From: Cichorium intybus
Taxonomy: Eukaryota > Streptophyta > Magnoliopsida > Asterales > Asteraceae
Direction: 5' to 3'
Assembly: GCA_023525715.1 (NCBI GenBank)
Contig: CM042012.1
Location: forward strand, 119,990,298 to 120,054,297
Length of the DNA: 64,000 nucleotides
Of the stretch, positions 33,484-49,293 are shown piece after piece. Every line of letters begins with the position of its first letter. Position 1 is the first letter of the stretch. Position numbers and translations under genes: made by a program. Below the pieces are notes generated by a model that worked only from the letters and a program-made list of their open reading frames with translations, did no database searches and was not told where the DNA came from.

Positions 33484-35621
33484 CATATGTCATCACAATT
33501 TTTACGAGCTGGTCATCAGCATATTTTACAAAAAAAAAAAAAATGTGCATAATTTTCGGAGGAAACCCAAACTTCAAGTTTTGGTCATCACCGGCCAAAC
33601 GTGGTTGTTTCTAGATGGGTGGATTTTGACATTTGAATAAAAAGGCGTCCACGAATAGTATAATTTGCTTTTTAAAGGGCTCCTTGTGAATATTCTTAAC
33701 GAGTTTTTGAGCGTGTTGTCATTTTGTTTTTGGCCTTTTGGGCACCTTAAGCTTGACCCCATATTAATGTCAAACCATCAGACCACCGAAAACAAAGTTA
33801 TTGATACCGGAAAAACACGCTCACCTGCCAGGGTTTTTATGTTGGTCTTGGTCTTTTGTTTTGTTTTTTTTCCCCAAGAAAGTTGGAAATTATGCCCGAA
33901 AATCTATACTTTTATGATTAGTTAAATGACACGTCTTTGATGATTTATTATGTATATATTTTGTTTATTAATTAACAAAAAGAAACATTTACGTAATATT
34001 GAGACTGGGTTATTATGTTGTTTGGAGCTCGCAAGTGAAACATTCGTTTGGTAATTGGTATCCTAGTAACGGAACATTTAGCGAACTATTTGTGAATCAT
34101 TCAGCAAAAAATTCGTTTATTTAATATGTGAACGAACATGAATAATAATTTTTGCTCGTTAAGCTAAACAAATAAACATGAACAATGGTCTCACTCGTTC
34201 GTTTATGTTCATGAACATTCATTTATGTTCCTTCACTTACGTTCATTATGTTTATTTATGTTTATTCGTTTATGATCAATTTTTATATCAGATTAGTGAA
34301 AGCGAAGCTTCTATGTGTGATCCAAGTTTTGGAACTTCTAGATTTTGTAAATATATCAAAATGACATTGTTAATTACAATCAATATATAAAATATGTTGA
34401 CGATCAAATTTTGTGTTCTTGATTTAGATGTTTATGTTCATTCATTCATTTATGTTCGTCTTTTTATGATGGTTTATGCTTATTTAACGTCTCAACGAAC
34501 ATAAAACACACGAACACGAACAAATGAATTTGTTATTTGAACAAACACAAAAAAGAATATATTCATTTGTTTATTTTTGTGTTTGTTGTTTTGTTCAGTT
34601 TACTTAAACAAACACATATGAATAAGCTCCTGTTCGTATTCGTTCGATTAGTTTACATCCTTAAGGATTATCATGTATTGCTCAATCTGGATAATTTATA
34701 TTTGCTTGGAATGAAAATATCTTCTAACATGTTACATGTTGCTATACTACGTTTTATTTTTGGCTAAATGTGGCTCCTCACAAGTGTTAGAAGATAGGGA
34801 CATTGAATATCAAAACAAACTTAGTTATATCTTCAAAAACTTTTAATTTTGACCATGTAGTTTGGGTTCTACGAAATCGAATTTTGTATAATTCGAGAAA
34901 TTGGTCTTTCCTTTTAAGACCAAAACTAAGAGACAGACACTCAAATGTCATGACTTTCCCTTATATGCCTGATTATATTCTTTGGGCAAAGTAGTTCCGC
35001 TCTCATAGTGTAAAATTTGTTTTATAACATTAACCCTAGAATCAATACACATGTATTAAAGTGGTACCAAAATACTACGATATAAATGTGAGCATGTCTT
35101 TCTCTTGTGTTTTTCAATATCTAACATGCCATTTTTTGATTAAAATATTGAGCTATTTTTTTTTCATCAAATTTCGCTCCATATTTTAGTTTCGAGAGAA
35201 GTCTCTTACATATAAAAAAATATCTGATTTATTATTCATAACCAACAAAATGTCATATATTGTTAACATTTTTCCTATGGACAAAATTTCATAATTCAGA
35301 TATTATTTACTAGATGTTATTAAAATGTTAGCATGACGTGACCTTGTATAATTTATACGAATATTATTTTAATATTCGTTTTTGTCAAGCCGATATTAAG
35401 ACTAGTAGGTTACAAAATCCAGAAAATTAGTTAAGCTTCCAAAGCAAATAATTCAAGAAAAGATCTAGTTGGAAGAAGTCAAAAGATTCGTGACAAATCT
35501 GTTGACTTTTCCGTCGCCCATCTTCTATGTGGATAACGATCTGACGCCACGTATTGTTTTTACGTATATTTTATGATGATACGATCACGATATTTTATTG
35601 TTGCTTAAATATATTTTATTA
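33484..35621. other. No gene seen; TTCGTTTATGTTC-rich repeat inside
   Basis: Intergenic. From about 34060 to 34660 the words GTTCGTTTATG, TTCATTTATGTTC and their complements recur in both orientations, which suggests a decayed foldback or MITE. I could not fix its ends. Confidence 0.4.
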
Positions 35622-38600
35622 CTAGTCTATAAACCTGTGTTAAACACGGGTTGGATACTTATAAATACAGAAACATAAAATTTACTTATAATCCATAATT
35701 GTTAATTCTTGTTGCCTACTTATATGACATAAAAATAAAAAAAAAACATATCTTTTTTATGTTCTTTAGGATACATATTGTGAATTCCGTCACAATAATA
35801 AAAGAAAAACCTTTGTAGGACCAAAAATTTCGAATAATTGTCCAAATTACAGGAAACGCCTATGTAGGGCCAAAATTATAAAAGTAGAAATGACATTTAC
35901 TAAAAATTATTTCAAACAGATGGAGAAAATTACGTAATTATTAAAAAAATGCCCTGCATTTAATAAAAAAAACGTCATTTTGACCACAATACTCTTTTCA
36001 AGTAATTTATCTGGAACAACATACATCCTTAGATCTTACTTGGAAAAAATTGCTCATCCTAAGCATTTAAAACAAAAACCAAGAATACTTGGTCAAAACT
36101 CAAAAGGACCATTTTGACCACTCTGGAGACAAAATGGTCATTTCGGACTAAATGCTATTTTTAAATAGTTTATAAAAACCAACACCCATCCTTTGATTTT
36201 TAGGATTTTTCTGGAATAAATGGTCATCCGAACCACTTAAAACAAAAACCATCAAAACTTGGTCAAAATAACAATACCATAATGCCATTGTAAAGTACCT
36301 TTTTAACATAATTAGTCTGTAAAAGGGAAATAAAGGAAATCGACCAAAAAATTGTTCGAATTTCAATTGGTGAGTGTGTCTCTAACGTTTGTGTGTAAGA
36401 GAAACAAATATTAGTTAAAGTGTGTGTCTAAGAAAAACTTTTTTTACATAATTGGTCCGTAAAATGGCATTAAAGGAATTAGACAAAAAAAAGGGGCATA
36501 ACTGGAATGTCTAATTTATATCATTTAATGTAACCAGGTTCCTACAACAGACAAAAGGGCATGTAAGCAGAAAGTACAATGCTATAGTAGAAAGAAAGGA
36601 AAGTACAATGCTATAATACACAAATAAATCAAAGTATGTTGCAAATGTAAACATCATTACACGAATTAGCAAATGTAATATCATTAAGAGTACGTTGGTA
36701 TAAGTGAAAATGAAAAAAAATTGTGAAATACCTTTTAACATAATTGGTCCTTAAAAGGGCATTAAAGGAAATCGACCAATTTTTTTTTGAATTTTAATTA
36801 GTGTGTGTCTCTAACGTGTATGTGTGTGTGAAAGACTAACAAATATCAGTTAAGGTGTGTAAGAAAAACTTTTTACATAATTGGTCCGTAAAAGGGCATT
36901 AAAGGAATTAGACAAAAAAGGGCATAACTGGAATGTCTAATTTATATCATTTAATATAACCAGGTTCATATAACCAACAAAAGGGCATATAAACACAAAG
37001 TACAATGTTGTAGTAGAAAGAGAGGAAAGTACAATGCAATAGTACACAAAATTACAGAAAAACCTCTGTAGGACCAAAAATTTCGAATAATGATCAAAAT
37101 TACAGATAGCTCCTACTACATAAAACAGATAATTCCTACTACAAAATTCTAATTGATGTATCAATACATGTTAGAACCATCGAAGAATTTAAGTAGATAA
37201 GCATCAAAGTGATATATACCTCGTTAATTAGTATGCCTTCTTTAGACTATATAGCTTGATGTCCCTTTAACCATCAGATACATATATACAGACACCGACC
37301 ATCACTTAGTTTTTGGTAGACTCCTAAAATTCTCCAAAACTAAGCATCCATATTTTAATAGATACAAACCCATCACACATATATACAGACACAAACCATC
37401 ATCAAATGACCATTGTGAATGATGTGTTACAAGCCAAGTTTTTCTGAAAATTGCATCTGTTGGTTAGTATCAATCATAAAAAAATTAATAAAGCTACTTC
37501 ACCACATATAGGTCGCTTACCAACTACAGTTCTGACTTTCTACTCCTATGCTTTGGGCAACAAATTCTACCAGCAAAAACCATTTTCGGAATAAAATCTC
37601 TACCTCGCCTTTAAATATTGGCGGACCACTCCAAATCTCCAATCTTGGTGACCTTGTTAGCGATTTGTGTGGAACTATAAGGTTAGCAGGTCAAGAAAGT
37701 TAGTTGAGGTGCCAAATTTTGACCAAAAATTCGTACCAGGTCAAGAACGATAAGTCAAAATTTTAGTTTTCCTCTTTGTAAGTTCGTTTAACCCAAAATA
37801 ACTCCATTGTGTTATCCATAATGGTCCCATGTTTGTTACATACATATACATCAAATCCATTATGCCATATGTCGCCCTAAATGCTCGCGATTCAACGAAT
37901 TTAAATAAATCATACTTGAAAGAGAATGTTTGGTGTTCTTGATTGTAACTATTTGTGATAGAGGTAACTCTTTGTTGGATTGACCTTTCTAGATTCATTC
38001 CTGGCCTCCTTTAAAACCAGGAATTGTCCCACCAAGAGCCATAGACTTATTGATCACATGACTTCATATGCTTTTGCAACCCTTATGGGAAATCACATCA
38101 TCCACCCGTTTCCTCATTCAGAGATATCTAAGCATAGTAATTAAAAATTCCTATATTAGTGAAAATCATTGTTAAGATCCACAAAGATGAATCTGGATAC
38201 TTACCTCTCTAAGATTAACCCATTCCCAATCTTCATCTAGTGTGCATGCATCATAGAACAGAGCATGACACCGTTGTGTCCAGAGACTTGGTTTAAGACT
38301 TTAAGCTCTTTCACTGCAATAATTTTTGTACATCTTTTAGTAAAATATGCTTGGCAATACAAAGGTATAAAAGATTATATAAAAAATAATTAAAAGAAAC
38401 CTAAGAAAAAAAGATAAAATAACCTAGATGAACATTTTGCATTCACACCTGTTACAGCTTGACTCGACCCTTCTAAAAATATTGCACAACCATTACCTCT
38501 GATATTATGGACCCCATGTAAACGATTTGTGCAACATATTGTTGAAATTTCTAAATAAGGATTCAAAAAGAGTGTAAATCTATAATGGAGTTAAGCTTAC

Positions 38601-39856
38601 CACTGGAAACATGTTTGAAAAGGATTGTACCGACATTCTTCATTTTGGATTTGAATATGATAATTTTTGCCATTATTACATTGTCTTTTATTAATTTTGG
38701 GGCTCCAAAGCTTTGTTTGATCACCATATTACTCCCTTGTAAAGTCATCATAGAAAATTTTACACCACCTGTTGCTGTTGCTGATAACCATATTCAAGAT
38801 TAATAAGAAACTACATTTGGAATCATTGTTAGTATGACAAGAACAGCAAGTTGTGCTAACACCTCTAAGAATTAAATTCCTAACATCCACTCCAGATCTG
38901 ATGTCTTTGGATGCGTAGTTTCTGCTCCAAATCACACTTTTTTAATATGTTTTCCTATGTAAATGAAGATAAACATAAATTTATACAAAACACACACAGA
39001 AGAGAATCTATTACCTCTTTTAGTAGGTGTTTGCAACCATACAAATTACAAGAGGAACGACTTATCAATCAGAAATGATTGAACGTACACCCGGATGAAT
39101 ATCTTGCAGTCAAAAGATTAGTTTTGGTGGGGTGAAGGCTTTTGATCGATCTACTGATTTATTGTAGGTTTCACAAAACCCACAAAAACATCGAACTTCA
39201 TCAGCTTCATCTCATATTATTACAAAAACAGGGGCCGTAAGAAGAAGATGAAGATGCCGATCAGTAAGCCGATGAATAGTTAGGGTTTTTGTGAATGAGA
39301 AGTGGTCGTAACAGTTGTGGTGGAGGAGGGCGGCTGGTTGTTATTCGATGTTGGTGAAAGTACGATGATGGCGCTGTTGGAAAGAGGCGAACATATTAGG
39401 GTTCAGAGGTGTGCAGTAGCGAGGGTGGTGGTGGTGACGGCTGCATACGGTGGTGCCGAAGAAGGTGGAGAGAGAGAGCGGATGGCGAGGACTGTTGTTG
39501 ACAGCGGAGGAAGGAAATGCTGGCCGTGATGCCGGTGAGGGAAACGTGATGGTGGTGGTCGGAGAGAAAGATGGAGAGATTGAAGGGAGTAGACGTTGTG
39601 AGATTTGAGAAGAGGATAGCGGATGTGGAAATAACTGATCATAATCCTGAAATCTTGGCTAAATTCTAGAATTAAGGCTATTTTCTAGGATACGATAGAA
39701 TAGTTAATCTACGATAGAATAGTTAATCGTATATTAAGGAGATAAGAATGAGCGGAAAATCAAAATCAGAGAAAATGTGAGAACGCCATGTGTCAAATAG
39801 AGGCTTAAAAAGATGTCATGTGGCATAAAAGGGATTCCTTTATTAGAATAGATAGA
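35622..39856 (-). mobile_element. Non-autonomous Helitron-like element
   Basis: On the minus strand the 5' end is TCTATCTATTCTAATAAAGG at 39856 and the 3' end is CTAG at 35622. Seven bases before CTAG is a hairpin, ACCCGTGTT / AACACAGGT. Flanking bases are A on the 5' side and T on the 3' side, the Helitron insertion rule. No Rep/helicase frame is present. An exon-like open stretch (DACTLDEDWEWVNLRE) followed by a GTAAGT donor lies on the minus strand at about 38205-38290, and a 258-bp open frame at 37741-37998. Neither is recognised. A GC-richer block at 39230-39640 may be captured host DNA. Confidence 0.6.
36291..37060. repeat. Two tandem copies of a ~335-bp unit inside the Helitron-like element
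   Basis: Copy 1 is about 36291-36630 and copy 2 about 36722-37056. Both carry ACATAATTGGTCCGTAAAA, the AAAGGGCAT boxes, GGGCATAACTGGAATGTCTA and GGAAAGTACAATGC in the same order, with an internal reiteration of the first box. A further related block starts near 35800. Confidence 0.75.
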
Positions 39857-39984
39857 TTAACTGTTTCCTCGTTCCAAACTTGCAATTTTGGTTACTTTTG
39901 GTCTTTATTTTATTTTATGTAATATATAAATATGCAAATTAACTTAAGGGATAATTTTATTATATCTTAAATAAAAACATAAAT

Positions 39985-42420
39985 ATTATATTTGTTTTGT
40001 CTAAAATTGAAATATCATATTTGATCTAAATAAATATCCAAAATATCATATTTATCTGAAATTTTCTTTTAACATTTTTTACACATTTTTAATCATTAGT
40101 TTTTTATCAAATGACTATTATACCCTTATTATAAATTTAGGTTTAAAATATCATATATATACCATTTAATTAAAATCGGTTGTTTTATCTAACCTAAACC
40201 TCAATAGCATTTTAACTTGTGAAAGAAAAAACATTTTATACGAATGTGAGAACTGATTCTGTGTACCAAATCAACAAACAGGTTTTCAGATGGACAAATT
40301 CCTATACAGAGGTTGAAATAGGCAAAACAAGTTTTATCAAGAAATTATATGGTGACACGAACACCGACTCAAGTTGCAAGTCATGCACAAAAGTACTTCA
40401 TTTGTTTAAACTCCATGAACAAAAAGAGAAGGTGATCAAGCATCTATGGCATCATTCATTTAAACTGCCAACTAACGGTTCCCCGGCAGCCCAACAACCA
40501 CCAGGCGTCGGTGTGTATGGCGGGACGACAATTGGCAACCAGTAGGACAACAGTAGAAACATCGGTTAATCTTGCAGCAACATCTCACCACACATGGCGT
40601 ATGGTGTGCCAGGTGGACCGTCCAACATGGACCCTAGGGCATCTAGGCACATGTGAAAGACGAAATCAGCAAACCGAAGGGAACAACAAAACCTAGGTTG
40701 AAATCAACAAAATCAGCAATACAGAGGTTGAAATCAACAAAATATGCAAGGCCGAAATCAGAAAAATCTATTCCAATACAACATATCTAAGAAATTAGCA
40801 AACCGATACCAAAGGTTCTATGCAATCAGGAACCTGGTCAAGAAACTAATTCCAATACCAAAGCTCTCAAGAAATCGAGACACATAACGATTGGCAGATG
40901 ATGAAATCAGAAACCTATCAAGAATGTCGCGAACCTGATCACTAAAACCACCGACAACCGCCGGGTTCACATCGTTGATGATTGAGCTACACCGAGACAG
41001 ACGACTTCACGTGGATTAGACCCTGTTTGGCTAAGCTTATTTAGCTCATAAGCACTTTTGGGCAAAAGTGCTTATGAGCTTTTGGCTTTTCAAAAAGGAG
41101 GTTTTAAAAAAGTGTTTGGATAAGTTTATGCGGTAGGAAAAGTTAAAAGTTGATAAGGAGGTAAAAAAAGTGTTTGGATAAGCTTTTTGATACATGTAAA
41201 ATGACCAAAAAGGACATTTTCACATTTTCACAACTATTTACTAATAAACATGTAAGAAATCGTGATAGGAAACATGGAAAAAAATGAGAAAAACAAGCTT
41301 TATGACAATATAGAACAATCTTTAACCTACATAAACAATATAGAACAAGCTTTATGACAGGAAACATGGAAAAAATGAGAAAAAACAGGAAACATCTATA
41401 GCATAAAATCAGAAATCTGGATAAACATTCAAGAAATCGGGATGAACATTCAAGAAATCGGGATTAACAGTCAATAAACAATCAAAATCCAGATAAGATA
41501 GTCAAGAAACAGTCAATAAAACAGAAAACAGTCAAGGATTGGGATGAACATTCAAGAAATTGGATTCATTATAATCAGAAATCGGATTTATCATAAATAG
41601 ATTCAAGAATTAACAATCATATCAGAAATCGTGAACATAAATCAACTTACCGATCGGAGATGCAAGGAATACCGATCGGAGATGATGCAGAGGATGGAGA
41701 TGCAGAAATCGGGAACATAAATCAACTTACAGGCATGGAAGCTTACCGATCGGAGGAGTAATCGCCGGAGCTGGGCGAACGGCGCTGTAATCGCCGGAGA
41801 AGGGATGCTCCACTCGCCGGAGGAGATGGAATGCAGCGACAGACAAGGGTGGAGGCGGGGTGTGTTCGCGAATGTGATATAGAGACGTTGATGATGATAC
41901 GTAAATGATAGGGTTGGTAGTTGAGGGTATTAAGTTGAGGTTAATTGTGTCATTTTACAATTAAAAAGCATTTTTATAGTTAAAAAGCCAAGAATTCATG
42001 GCTTTTTGAAAATGGCTTTCTATAATGGTCCGAAAAGTTAAAAAAATAAGTGCTTTTGGTTACCCAAACACTCCTTTCAGCTTATTGGCTTTTTAAAAAG
42101 CCAAAAAGCTAAAAAGCACTTTTAAAACTCAAATCCAAACAGCCTCTTAGGGTGCGTTTTTGACTCTCTCGTGAAATCGGGAATGAGAGAGTATATTGAA
42201 ATTGTATATTGAAGCTAAGGGTATTATAGTCAATATTGGTTGTTTTGTAATTAAAATGTTTTTAAATAATCAGAAAATATTTAAAAATATGATTTAAATA
42301 TCTAAAAATAGATTTTGGATATATATGATATTTTAAAATTTCTTTTAAGACAAATACGTTATTTAAATTATACATACGGCAAATACGATATTTAGGCTTT
42401 TATTTGGATATATATATGAA
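39985..42420. mobile_element. Possible MULE with long degenerate inverted repeats
   Basis: The segment near 39985-40170 and the reverse complement of 42220-42415 share AAATATCATATTTG-like and AAAATATCATATATAT boxes and ACTATTATACCCTTA in similar order. This suggests ~200-bp decayed terminal repeats around a 2.4 kb element. Open frames at 40219-40696 inside it are not recognised. Borders are uncertain. Confidence 0.3.
41019..42146. mobile_element. Non-autonomous PIF/Harbinger-type element, 1128 bp
   Basis: Left end GACCCTGTTTGG and right end CCAAACAGCCTC are inverted, and both are flanked by TTA (41016-41018 and 42147-42149), the PIF target. Sub-terminal inverted segments rich in AAAAGTGCTTATGAGC and AAAAAGCACTT extend for about 100 bases. 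The interior has a GC-richer piece at 41740-41870 but no transposase. Confidence 0.65.
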
Positions 42421-42932
42421 ATTATCTCGATTAACTTCCAACTGCCGGTTTACATGTGTCTTTTCTCCATCCATTTAGTGTCAAGATTCATTGATAATTT
42501 AAGTGCATTTTGATTAAAAAATATAGATTCTTTTATCTTTTTATTGATTGCTTTTTTTAGAACAGCGAAAATTTTGTGTTTGAAAATATTGATTACTTAA
42601 TCGTTATATGTAAAAAAGATTCTGTGATCAGTGTATTTTTTAAGAAAGATAAGCAAATCGTACCTACATATTTGCAATGATTAAAGTTACATATCAATGA
42701 ATTTAGTGGTTTGTTACTTTGTAACCAAAAGCCTTTTCAATTCTCACGATCTTAAATACCTTTAGAGTGATTATTGTTCCAAAGATTATTCTTTCACTTT
42801 TCAAAACGAGAAGTTGTGTTAAGCATAGTTTTATAAGTTAGTTATATGTACTATATGTATTTTCAAAAAGAAAACCACAGATATATAATATATTAATCGG
42901 TAACTATTGATACAAATCAACAAAACAAAATG

Positions 42933-42970
<38 letters not shown>

Positions 42971-44140
42971 AAAACAATGTATACGGGTTTTTTTAATGCA
43001 AAATTGTGCATCTTAAACAGATACAATGAACTAAAATATTCAACTATCTATGTGGTGATAAATACATTATAAGAACACCTTTTTCGCCATGCATGTATTA
43101 GAAATTTATTTTTTAAGTTGTCGTGTTATCGGGTAACCATATTTTAAAACGATTAAAACACCATATATGCAAAGGTATCGTGGCTTCATGTGCTCGAGGC
43201 ATGTGGTGTTGAGTACACGTTGTCGTTTGATTATGCAAACAACGGTCACTTTCATCGACCTAACATTGTTATTATAACATTGTGAAATCTTACTACAATT
43301 AGTCGTTTTGTACACGTTGCCGCCTGTGTTGCTTAAAACAAATAATTAAAGCTTATTAAATGTGTTCTTTTTCTCTCAAGAATATTACAATACATATAAA
43401 AAAATGAAATGGATGCTTAAATAAAATTAAGTCAAACTAATACGTGCAAATTATAATATAATGTCTGCTAATGACCACACACTTTTTTTACACCAAATAA
43501 TAAAGTTGCATACTTCATATATTTAACTGTGTTCTGAATTTATTTTGTTGATTTGGTATTACAAGTTTCGAATCTTTACCAAGTACACGTGTGCAAATAA
43601 AAATATCGCAAAGTTATTTGTCCTTTTGATATTTGAAGGAGAAATAAAAATAGGAACTTGATCTTCAATTAGAGTTTTTTTTTTTTTTTTTGAATAAGTT
43701 CTTGCTATAGATATATTTTGTATGTCGTTGATCTAATATCTAAATCATATAATATACATTTAAATGAGAAATCGGATTATCTAAAATAGAAATTGATTTT
43801 CGGTTGATTTTAATTACAGCAGACTTAAATATTGATTTTTAAATCACATATCTTACAACAAAATTTGTCTGAAAATGGTACTATCATATTTGCATTATAC
43901 CCTTTCAAATTCAAGTGATGTAGGACTTACTAACGTGTATATTACAATGAATTTTTGCATTATTGATTTGAATGACAGTTAATAGGCTTATAGTTTTTGA
44001 AGACTTGCTATTGTATAAAAGCTAAAATATTAGTTAAGATATGAGCTTCAAATAAATAAATCATTATTACTCTAAGATTGCTATAAATTACATAAATATT
44101 AATCATTGTACGCACAAAAAAGTTAAAGTTTACTAAAAAC
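42150..44140. other. No gene seen; A-run of 34 at 42935-42968
   Basis: AT-rich intergenic DNA. The uninterrupted A-run is not preceded by a recognisable retrosequence, so it is noted as a simple repeat only. Confidence 0.5.
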
Positions 44141-44224
44141 ACTTGACTAATGTCAAATATATGCTTGATACAATAAAATTGGAATTTTTTGAAATAAAAT
44201 AGTAATCAACAAATACATTAGGTT

Positions 44225-45410
44225 TTTTTTTGGGTAAAGAGGACAGTACCTCTGGCAAATTTTATTAATAAAAAGAATAAATACAATTTAAGGTTGGGAC
44301 TCCCCACCAAAAAAACAACAAAAAGACCCATTGGGATAGGCCCCAATGGTCAACAAGGGAATACTAGGAACCAAAACAGGATTTGGGACCAGAGAACATA
44401 ACAGGAACATAAAAAGCAAACATCCTTCAAAAACCAAACCATACAAACAGAGAAATATATAATAGAAAAGATGAGATAGGAGAGAATAATAGACCACAGT
44501 GGAAAATAGGAGATACATCTCTCAACGTTAGGGAAGGGGCCATACTCTTTTAGCCAATATAACATTAGGAGAAGGTTTCATAGAGAGACTCACCAATCTA
44601 CAACGGACATCATCAATAATAGTCTTGACAACATCATGATACGATCGTCTCTTATTCTTAAAAATCCGGTTATTTCTTTCCTGCCAAATGTGGTAGATAG
44701 CTCCCGCAAGCACAAGTCTTCGGATAATGGACCAAACAGTCTTACCCTTAGTGATGGACTTGAGGAGATTGATGATATCCGACCAGCAATTTGTGGGGAA
44801 GGAGAGGTTCATAACATACTGAAGATCATGCCAAACCATAGAAGGGAAAGAACACTTAAAGAAAAGATGTGGAAGGGAATCGGAACAATCACCGCAGAAG
44901 GCACAGATAAGGTTGTCGTTAGTCTCCCATCTTCTGATTTTATCATGGGTCTTGAGTCGATCTTTGAGAGCAACCCAAAGAATGAAGGCATGTCTAGGGA
45001 TATTCTGGGAGTACCAAACAAGATGATATCAGTCGACAGGCTGGTACGAGGGGCGTATAGAGTGCCAAACAGAACGGACAGAAAAAGGAGAGACCTTACC
45101 GTCGCAAGATCTCCAGAGGAGTTTATCAGAAACGGACGTGGAAAGAGAAGGGGGGTTATGAGAAAGTAGAACGGGATGGGAGTCCTGCCAGCAATAGGGG
45201 CGCACCCAACACCCGTTGAGGACAAGGTCAGCAACCTTAGAATCAGGAGTGAAGCCCGCAGTATGGATGTTTCGGGCGGATAAGAACTGAGAGAGGGGAC
45301 CAGCAGGATGCCAGTTATCGAACCAAGCAGACGTAGAGCAGCCATCACCAACCTTGGTGACAATAAAGCTCCTGATCTTACCCCGCATTGGTGACAATAA
45401 AGCTCCTGAT
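44225..45410 (-). pseudogene. 5'-truncated L1-type LINE (zf-RVT end), with poly(A) tail
   Basis: The minus strand encodes the C-terminal part of a plant L1 ORF2. IRSFIVTKVGDGCSTSAWFDNWHP comes first, then DKLLWRSCDGKVSPFSVRSVW. After a frame change follow the zinc-finger region (ICAFCGDCSDSLPHLFFKC) and the tail MVWHDLQYVMNLSF with AGAIYHIWQERNNRIF. The sequence ends in a short A-run (plus-strand T-run 44223-44231). The 17-19 bp duplication TCAACAAATACATTAGG is present at 44206-44222 and again at 45642-45658. The element is heavily 5'-truncated: all of the RT core is absent. A 34-bp tandem duplication (45354-45387 and 45388-45412) marks its 5' end. Confidence 0.9.
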
Positions 45411-45894
45411 CTATTAATTTATCTATTATCAATACATATTTGTGCCATTTTAGTATCTAATCTTCGTTATAAATAAAGTGACTAGCTTTTTTACAAGAAT
45501 ATAAATGTAACAAATAAAAAAACAACCTTATTTGCATTTATATTTTCACATCACGTTTCTTGATTATGTATAATACACAATTATTTAGAAGAATTTGACA
45601 CTTTTTATTATACGTGATACTAAGAATGAAAAGATTTATCTTCAACAAATACATTAGGTTGAAGATAAATCTTTTCATTCTTAGTATCACGTATAATAAA
45701 AAGTGTCAAATTCTTCTAAATAATTGTGTATTATACATAATCAAGAAACGTGATGTGAAAATATAAATGCAAATAAGGTTGTTTTTTTATTTGTTACATT
45801 TATATTCTTGTAAAAAAGCTAGTCACTTTATTTATAACGAATATTAGATACTAAAATGGCACAAATATGTTTTGATAATAGATAAATTAATAGA
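45410..45894. repeat. Large palindrome: 236-237 bp arms, 11-bp spacer
   Basis: Arms 45411-45646 and 45658-45893 are reverse complements with only two mismatches seen, around the 11-bp spacer AAATACATTAG. The right arm is the native flank, since its counterpart is in the second segmental copy near 49348. The left arm is an inverted extra copy sitting between the LINE 5' end and the target duplication. Confidence 0.95.
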
Positions 45895-47126
45895 GGAAGT
45901 GGTTTCGATAGGCCCTTAAAGTTGTGGGAGGGGTCGGGGGTTGCTATCTGTTTATAATATTGTTGGGGTTGACTATGAATCATCCATCAATTTCAAGGGC
46001 TATCGACATTAAAGTACCCAAAACTTTCTTTTGCTTATTTCTCAAATTCAATCTTTGTATCACATCACTCATAAGTCATAATTTCATAACTTTATCTTAT
46101 GACTTTTGTCAATTTTGTCTTATTTATTTATGTTGTGTTTTATCATCTTTCTACACGTAGCAAAATAAGTGATATCACGTCCAGTTGTGTTGTACAAAGT
46201 AAGATTGACGTATCTAACTTCAGGTGAAACTTAACAGGTTTTAATTATATTCATCAAAATGATCGACACATGAAATAAAGTAGAAATCTACTTCCAATAC
46301 TATCATTTAGCTTTTGCAAGTGAGAAAAATAAATGTATAATTAGCATTAAAGTCGTTTGTAGCTTTCTCTAGATAGAAGTATTGTTATCGGAGAACATTT
46401 TGATGAAGACCCTGAAGGCCTGAACATATACATCATATACTTGACAAAAAATTATATCAAGAATACTATGTTATTACTCATTAACAAAAGCAACTTTTTA
46501 AAATATAGTACCAAAATAAACGAAACATTAAGTAAAATAATCAAATAAGTTTGTATAGACATTAGCCCTACTGTTACTATTGACTTATATAGTTTATGTC
46601 AAAATGTTGATTTCATATAAAATGAACAAAATTTTAAAATCTCATATGCACGAAAAGCTTTTAGGATCATTCATTATTATCAGCTTGAAGATGCTCCTTA
46701 ATGGCTTAGTTAGTCTCTAAAGTAATATCTTAACGGGTATTAAGAATATAAGAAAAAAAAACTTTTAGATGACTTTTTTTAATAAAAAAAGATAGTATTT
46801 TCTAGTGTTTTTAAGCAAAATAATAGAGTTCAATTAAAGATAGGGCGACTAATAGGATTAGGAGCTTAACTCGCTAATAAGAATGGGTGAGTGTCTAGTG
46901 CGGTTTCTAGTCTTTAACAAGGGATAAACCACTGGGAATGATTTGTCATTAGAACAAACGAGAATGATTAATAATATCTTGATATCACTTGTGAGATTGG
47001 GATTTAAAATTTATATGTACAGGTCTTAAACATTTTCCAAATAAATAATAAAATAAATACACTGGGAACCACCTTCAAGATTACTTAGTATTGGCCATAC
47101 GAGACACTTTAAATACTTGGCTAATG

Positions 47127-49293
<2,167 letters not shown>

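Noticed and set aside
39302..39642. Overlapping open frames in a GC-richer block
   Set aside because: Low-complexity Gly/Val- or Ser/Pro-rich translations on both strands; possible captured DNA but no recognisable protein.
42935..42968. Poly(A) run as the tail of a retrotransposed gene
   Set aside because: No retrosequence or flanking duplication could be recognised next to it.
44636..45432. Open frames of 177 and 207 codons overlapping the LINE fragment
   Set aside because: They are shadows of the LINE coding frame in other frames; only the zf-RVT frames match a known family.
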